From assembly GCA_013399305.1 (NCBI GenBank), contig VXAI01000039.1, forward strand, positions 3,909,683-3,973,682: 64,000 bases of DNA. Direction: 5' to 3'. Below the pieces are notes generated by a model. It saw only the letters and a program-made list of their open reading frames with translations. It did not search any database and had not been told where the DNA came from. Of the stretch, positions 59,701 through 64,000 are shown in pieces. The stretch comes from Rostratula benghalensis (Eukaryota > Chordata > Aves > Charadriiformes > Rostratulidae). Within the stretch, counting starts at the first letter, position 1. Every line of letters starts with the position of its first letter. The position numbers were made by a program, and so were the translations under genes.

Positions 59701-62700
59701 GGAAAAAAATTTCATGGAGTGTGCAAATGAAACAGCCAGGAATAAATCCATTTATGCAAGACTCATGCTGAGAGTCTGATGAGCTTTGACAATTGGAATA
59801 AATTATTTTGGCTGAAAGGAGATTCCAGTCTTGAAAGACAGGACAGCATTGAATTTTTCAACAGTTTTCATTTCTCAGCTGGAAAGAAATATATAGCTTT
59901 ACAGAAAAGACTAAGTAGTCTTGTCCATATCAGCCTCATATCTGGCCCTGACCGGCACGCTCTCCCATAACACAACCTTTCTGCCAGCTCGTGCTGCAAG
60001 AATTTAATCGATGAAATTATTTCTTCTCTGACCAAGCAGTAAAACGACAGCTGTTGACCGACTGGTGCATGGTGCATGACTGAAGTCATGGTTCCATGTG
60101 TAGCATAAATTTGAACATGCCACATAAGTGGTGGTCTGTAGCTCAGCCCAGTATCCCAGAAGAGCCAGGTGTCTCTTCTTCAGATCTCCTGCACAAGTCT
60201 GGCAGACCATTTCCTCTGTTTCCTTACATTCCTCTGCATCAAATGATGGATGATAACATTTCTTTCTGTTGTGCTAAGGGCCTTTAGTTTAGATTGGACA
60301 TGGCTGGGATGAAAAATAATCCATTGCTATATGTTGTACACTGCCTTAAGGCACTACTGTAACTCACACAAATAATAATAAAAATTATTTCAGTCATTAT
60401 TAATAATAAATTCAGTGATATACAGCAGTGATATCTGTATTTGTCTTCCCCTGTTCTGAACACTTCTGGAAGTAGTTTGGCTCTGATATCAAGTGCCTGA
60501 TATTCCCATCATTTACAATGGCTTTACACTGTAATTCTTTCTCATTTACACTCAGAGGAGGATGAAAACCACTGTACATATTCATTCTTCCCTTCAAAAT
60601 GCCTCTTTTCTGATGTCTAAAAAGGATTCTTAAAATAACCTCCACAGTTCCATCTTTTAAAACAGTAAATTTATTCATTTATAATGTACATAGTCATAAA
60701 TATTAATATTTAATATAATGACACTCTTAAGACTAAGCCTTCATGAAAACATCTTGTCAGGAGTTAATAACTTATTGGTATTTTTCCCCTTCCATTATTG
60801 TTATTTTGTTTTGCAAGTATTTTCAAAGTACATCAATATCATACCATGTATTTTTTCAGTTCCCTGTGAAATAAATCGTTCCCCTCCACGGCACAGAGTG
60901 AGCTATGTGGACCACAGTGTATTAAATCACACGCTGGAGTAGGGCCTTCAATTGCAAGTGCAGAACAAGTTTTGTCACGTATCAGGTAATCAGTAAGTGT
61001 GAATTTTTTAAAGAAAAACTGTGATTAATTGGCATCTCATTTTTTTCTAAATCATTAATATTAGTAATGTTATATAGTAATGAATTGTATATTAATTTAA
61101 TTACTAGTAAATAAATTAATATAAGGGAGATTGAAAAGGATAGATATTTTCCTGGGGAAATCCTAGCTAAATCCTTGAGGTGGGAAGCTCACATTAGGTG
61201 ACAGAGCCTCTCATTTATAGGGCATGATCCAACAGCAGTGTAGATACAGTCACATGGGGGCTGTTTGATATACAGTAAGTTAAAAGTGAATGCCACACAT
61301 CTGCCTGACTCATGGATTGCTTAATGCCTTCCCCAGGATGGAGTGGGACCCCAGCACTGCTCTTGTCGGAAACCAGGGGTTTTCTTCGTGATTGACACTC
61401 AAAAGCAAACAGTTGCAGGAAGCCATAAAGGGTGCCATTTTCAATCCATTTAATTTCATTGTCGTTTAATGGGACGTTACTGTAATTGATTATCCATATG
61501 TATCACACAGTCATTTGCCAATAACAGCAAATTGTCTGTTGTTCTAATGAGACACTGCTTTAAGATGAGTTATAATTAATAAAATCATAAAATAATCAGA
61601 GGATGAATAGAGAAAATTCCACTCCAAAGCATAAGATTTGCAACACAGAATTTTTTTTTAGTATAGCACTGCAATAGCTGTGAAGAATTAATATTATATT
61701 CTGCTATCTTGTTCAGCAGTAGCAGCCAGAGTGCTTGCGAGAGTTGTGATTTTCCCTAACTGCCTTAAATAACCCAACTCTTCTCTCTGTAAAGAAAAGA
61801 AATCTGAACTATTGCTACTCTTCTGGTATGAAAACATCAGTAAGAACTGGATTATTCTGGATACACATATGAGGCTAGCAGTTTCGGATCTCTTTATATT
61901 TCCCATGTTTTTTCTAAAGGAGATCTTGTGTATTTTGTGTGAGCTCACTTCATTGTCTTTGATATTTATTTGTTACAGATGACCAACCTCTAAAATTAAG
62001 GCCCTATTTTCTTATTATTGCTGAAAACATGGAGCCCAGCAGAATACAGGCAGACATGGTGAGGGTTCTCAAGCAAATGCCTTTCAGTACTCATTTTTAC
62101 TTCAGATACCATCAGCGAATGCTTTTTTGTAATTTTGATTACAGAAACTGAGAAACAGAAAGGCATAAATGCTACAGTCCCAGTAGCTACAGCTGGTACA
62201 GACAGGTTGAGGACAACCAAAATATAGGACAGAGGATGATGGATCCCTATAGGATTGTGCCTGTCGTTGGCCACACATTCCTACTGTGGCATAAATCCTT
62301 TTTCTGTCCATAGGCTGTTTTTCTTTGGTTTAGACTCAGGAATGATGTTACTAATTTCAAGGTTAGGTTTTTGTTGTGTGCTCATAACTACTGTCTTTGA
62401 GATGCTCTTGAAACCCCATCAGCTTGTGTCCTTCTTTTTAAGCCCTCAATGCATTGTGCTGCATAAGTTGACCTGTAACGAAAGGAAACCATAAATTTAA
62501 AATTGTTCTGAATGCAGCTACGTGCGTACATCATCCCTATGTGTGCATCTTATTATGGCAATGCAATTAGCAGGGGATAAGGCATCCCAGGTTAAATGGC
62601 AACTACATAGACTATAATAATGGCTAGCAGTTAATCTGTGTGAAAAAAAAATTCTGCTGTAACAAAAACAAAGTTTCAGTAAAGACAAGCAGCATCATTT

Positions 62701-63214
62701 AAGTTGTCTTTAATACCACAAATATTATAAGCAGATTTTTTTCTACTATGAGCTCTGCAATTAAAGCCTATATTTACAGCAATTATGCAATTAGAAGAAT
62801 GTTATTTTCTGCACATTTACTATGATATAGATGTATTTCTAGTCCAAAGCATGTAATTAAGTGCCTCATAAGAACTGGGGGGTTTTTTCTGACATTTCTG
62901 GACTGCTGTTTTTCCTTCTGTAAAAGCTTGTCATTAACACCACACTGTATCACAGTCAATCTCGGGGAAAATATGCCTATGCAGAGGTGAAAGTAAAAAT
63001 ATCTCCTTTCTGTGCTGTGAACTAGTTCTGGGACTGAACCACTGAAGTGGTTTTTCAGAACTAAAAATAAACTTTTGTTGAGCACAACTCTGTACATTTC
63101 TGTGAGAACTTGAGTGAGCTGTTTCGTGACAAGATGTTTTTCGCAAAATATAAGTTATTGATTACAAAAAAGTAAGCAGTGAACCCCAAAGATAATTCTG
63201 TTGCTGGAAGATCA

Positions 63215-63300
63215 TAAGGATAAGGATAAGGATAAGGATAAGGATAAGGATAAGGATAAGGATAAGGATAAGGATAAGGATAAGGATAAGGATAAGGATA
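63215..63300 (+). repeat. (AAGGAT)n hexanucleotide microsatellite, about 14 copies
   Basis: 86 nt of uninterrupted TAAGGA units with no visible mismatch. The minus strand reads in frame as alternating Tyr-Pro, which creates a spurious open frame. The purity suggests a young and probably length-variable locus. Confidence 0.97.
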
Positions 63301-64000
63301 ATATAACTGATGTTTCAAATCACAACAGTCCTTTTAATCTTATATCCTATTTCTAATGGATTTTTCAAATAATAGTGTGAAATAGCTGTAGTGGGTAGCT
63401 GAACAAAAGAAGACCTTTATGTCTTTTGAATATTTCCTGAAGAAAGGAATTATTATCCTGTCTGCTGCAATTCAATCTGTTTCTCCAACAATTTATTTTT
63501 AAGGTTGTTAAGTGTTTGAACTCCATAGTATAATTTTTGTGAAAATACAAATTGTCTTTTAGTTATATGGTGTCATAAAATACATTATTTTAATCTTTTC
63601 TTAAGTGCTTTTTCCTGATTTATATAATTTTTCTATTTCATTTTTTTAATATGAAAAACTTAACAGGGAATATTTGACTGATCTGTGTTTAATCTTTTAT
63701 TCACTATAACTTAAATTTCACTTTATTTTTCTAGTGACAGAAGCCTTGACAAAACTATAAAACTATAAAAGTGATCTCAACAAAATGTATAGTAATAACA
63801 TAGCCATTGTTTAAACTAAATGTGTAACATGAACACTGCTCTTGTTAAAATGAGTTTTCACTTTTTAAAATAAAAATAAAAAATAAAATCCAGCTTCACA
63901 CAATTTGCTTATAAACGAATCTATGACCTAATTCTCAGTAACCTGCGGATGCATAAGACCATGTTATGTTGAAAGTTCAGTGTAAAGTGATTAAGAATGT

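Larger units (their letters stand above)
52331..64000. other. Downstream intergenic DNA, no gene recognised
   Basis: AT-rich sequence after the GLRB poly(A) signal. Short open frames occur on both strands but none encodes recognisable protein. In the conserved vertebrate order the next gene is GRIA2, but no GRIA2 exon was identified, so it probably starts beyond the window. Simple repeats occur at 53729-53763 and 63215-63300, and AT-rich imperfect repeats near 60370-60415. Confidence 0.6.

Noticed and set aside
63215..63300. Interstitial telomere-like repeat
   Set aside because: The unit is TAAGGA/TCCTTA, not the vertebrate telomere unit TTAGGG/CCCTAA in any rotation.
63061..63318. Tyr-Pro repeat protein on the minus strand
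   Set aside because: It is the translation of the (AAGGAT)n microsatellite, not a gene.
52331..64000. First exon of GRIA2 downstream of GLRB
   Set aside because: No signal peptide or N-terminal domain sequence typical of AMPA receptor subunits was found in any frame, and there is no second CpG island.

Overview
This window is vertebrate nuclear DNA, most likely from a bird. It is AT-rich and gene-poor, with one CpG island near the start. The recognisable interspersed repeats are mostly CR1-family LINE fragments with the avian-type 3' end (a GGACTAGATGATCTCCAGAGG-like block followed by ATTCTGTGATT-like repeats). I saw no Alu, B1/B2 or L1 sequence and no bacterial features. The species cannot be named from the sequence alone.

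The window contains one protein-coding gene, GLRB, which encodes the beta subunit of the inhibitory glycine receptor. It lies on the + strand and appears complete. Nine coding exons (numbered 2 to 10) join with canonical GT/AG junctions and consistent phases: 4146-4267, 15660-15766, 18304-18371, 25205-25434, 27398-27480, 30071-30211, 35665-35817, 42129-42421 and 51449-51745. The spliced frame is 1,494 nt and encodes 497 residues, the length I recall for mammalian GLRB. No frameshift, premature stop or missing exon was found. A non-coding first exon probably lies in the CpG island at about 2320-3240. That island also holds a near-consensus RE1/NRSE (REST) site at 2870-2890, which fits neuron-restricted expression.

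Layout: 1-2280 is upstream intergenic DNA with no gene seen. 2320-3240 is the CpG island promoter, including a perfect 52-bp duplication around a single N that looks like an assembly join. 4114-52330 is the GLRB body, whose introns carry CR1 copies (the largest at 31794-33825, two back-to-back pairs in introns 5 and 9), an older L3/CR1-like relic, simple repeats and one 94-N gap at 31535-31628. About 52330-64000 is downstream intergenic DNA with microsatellites, the clearest an (AAGGAT)n array at 63215-63300, and a few stretches that look like conserved non-coding DNA but are unproven. In human the gene order is PDGFC, GLRB, GRIA2. No PDGFC or GRIA2 exon was recognised here.

I found no previously undescribed biological system. 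The points most worth checking are the RE1 site, a possible 17-codon uORF that depends on the exon 1/exon 2 splice, the back-to-back CR1 pairs, and the duplication around the lone N.
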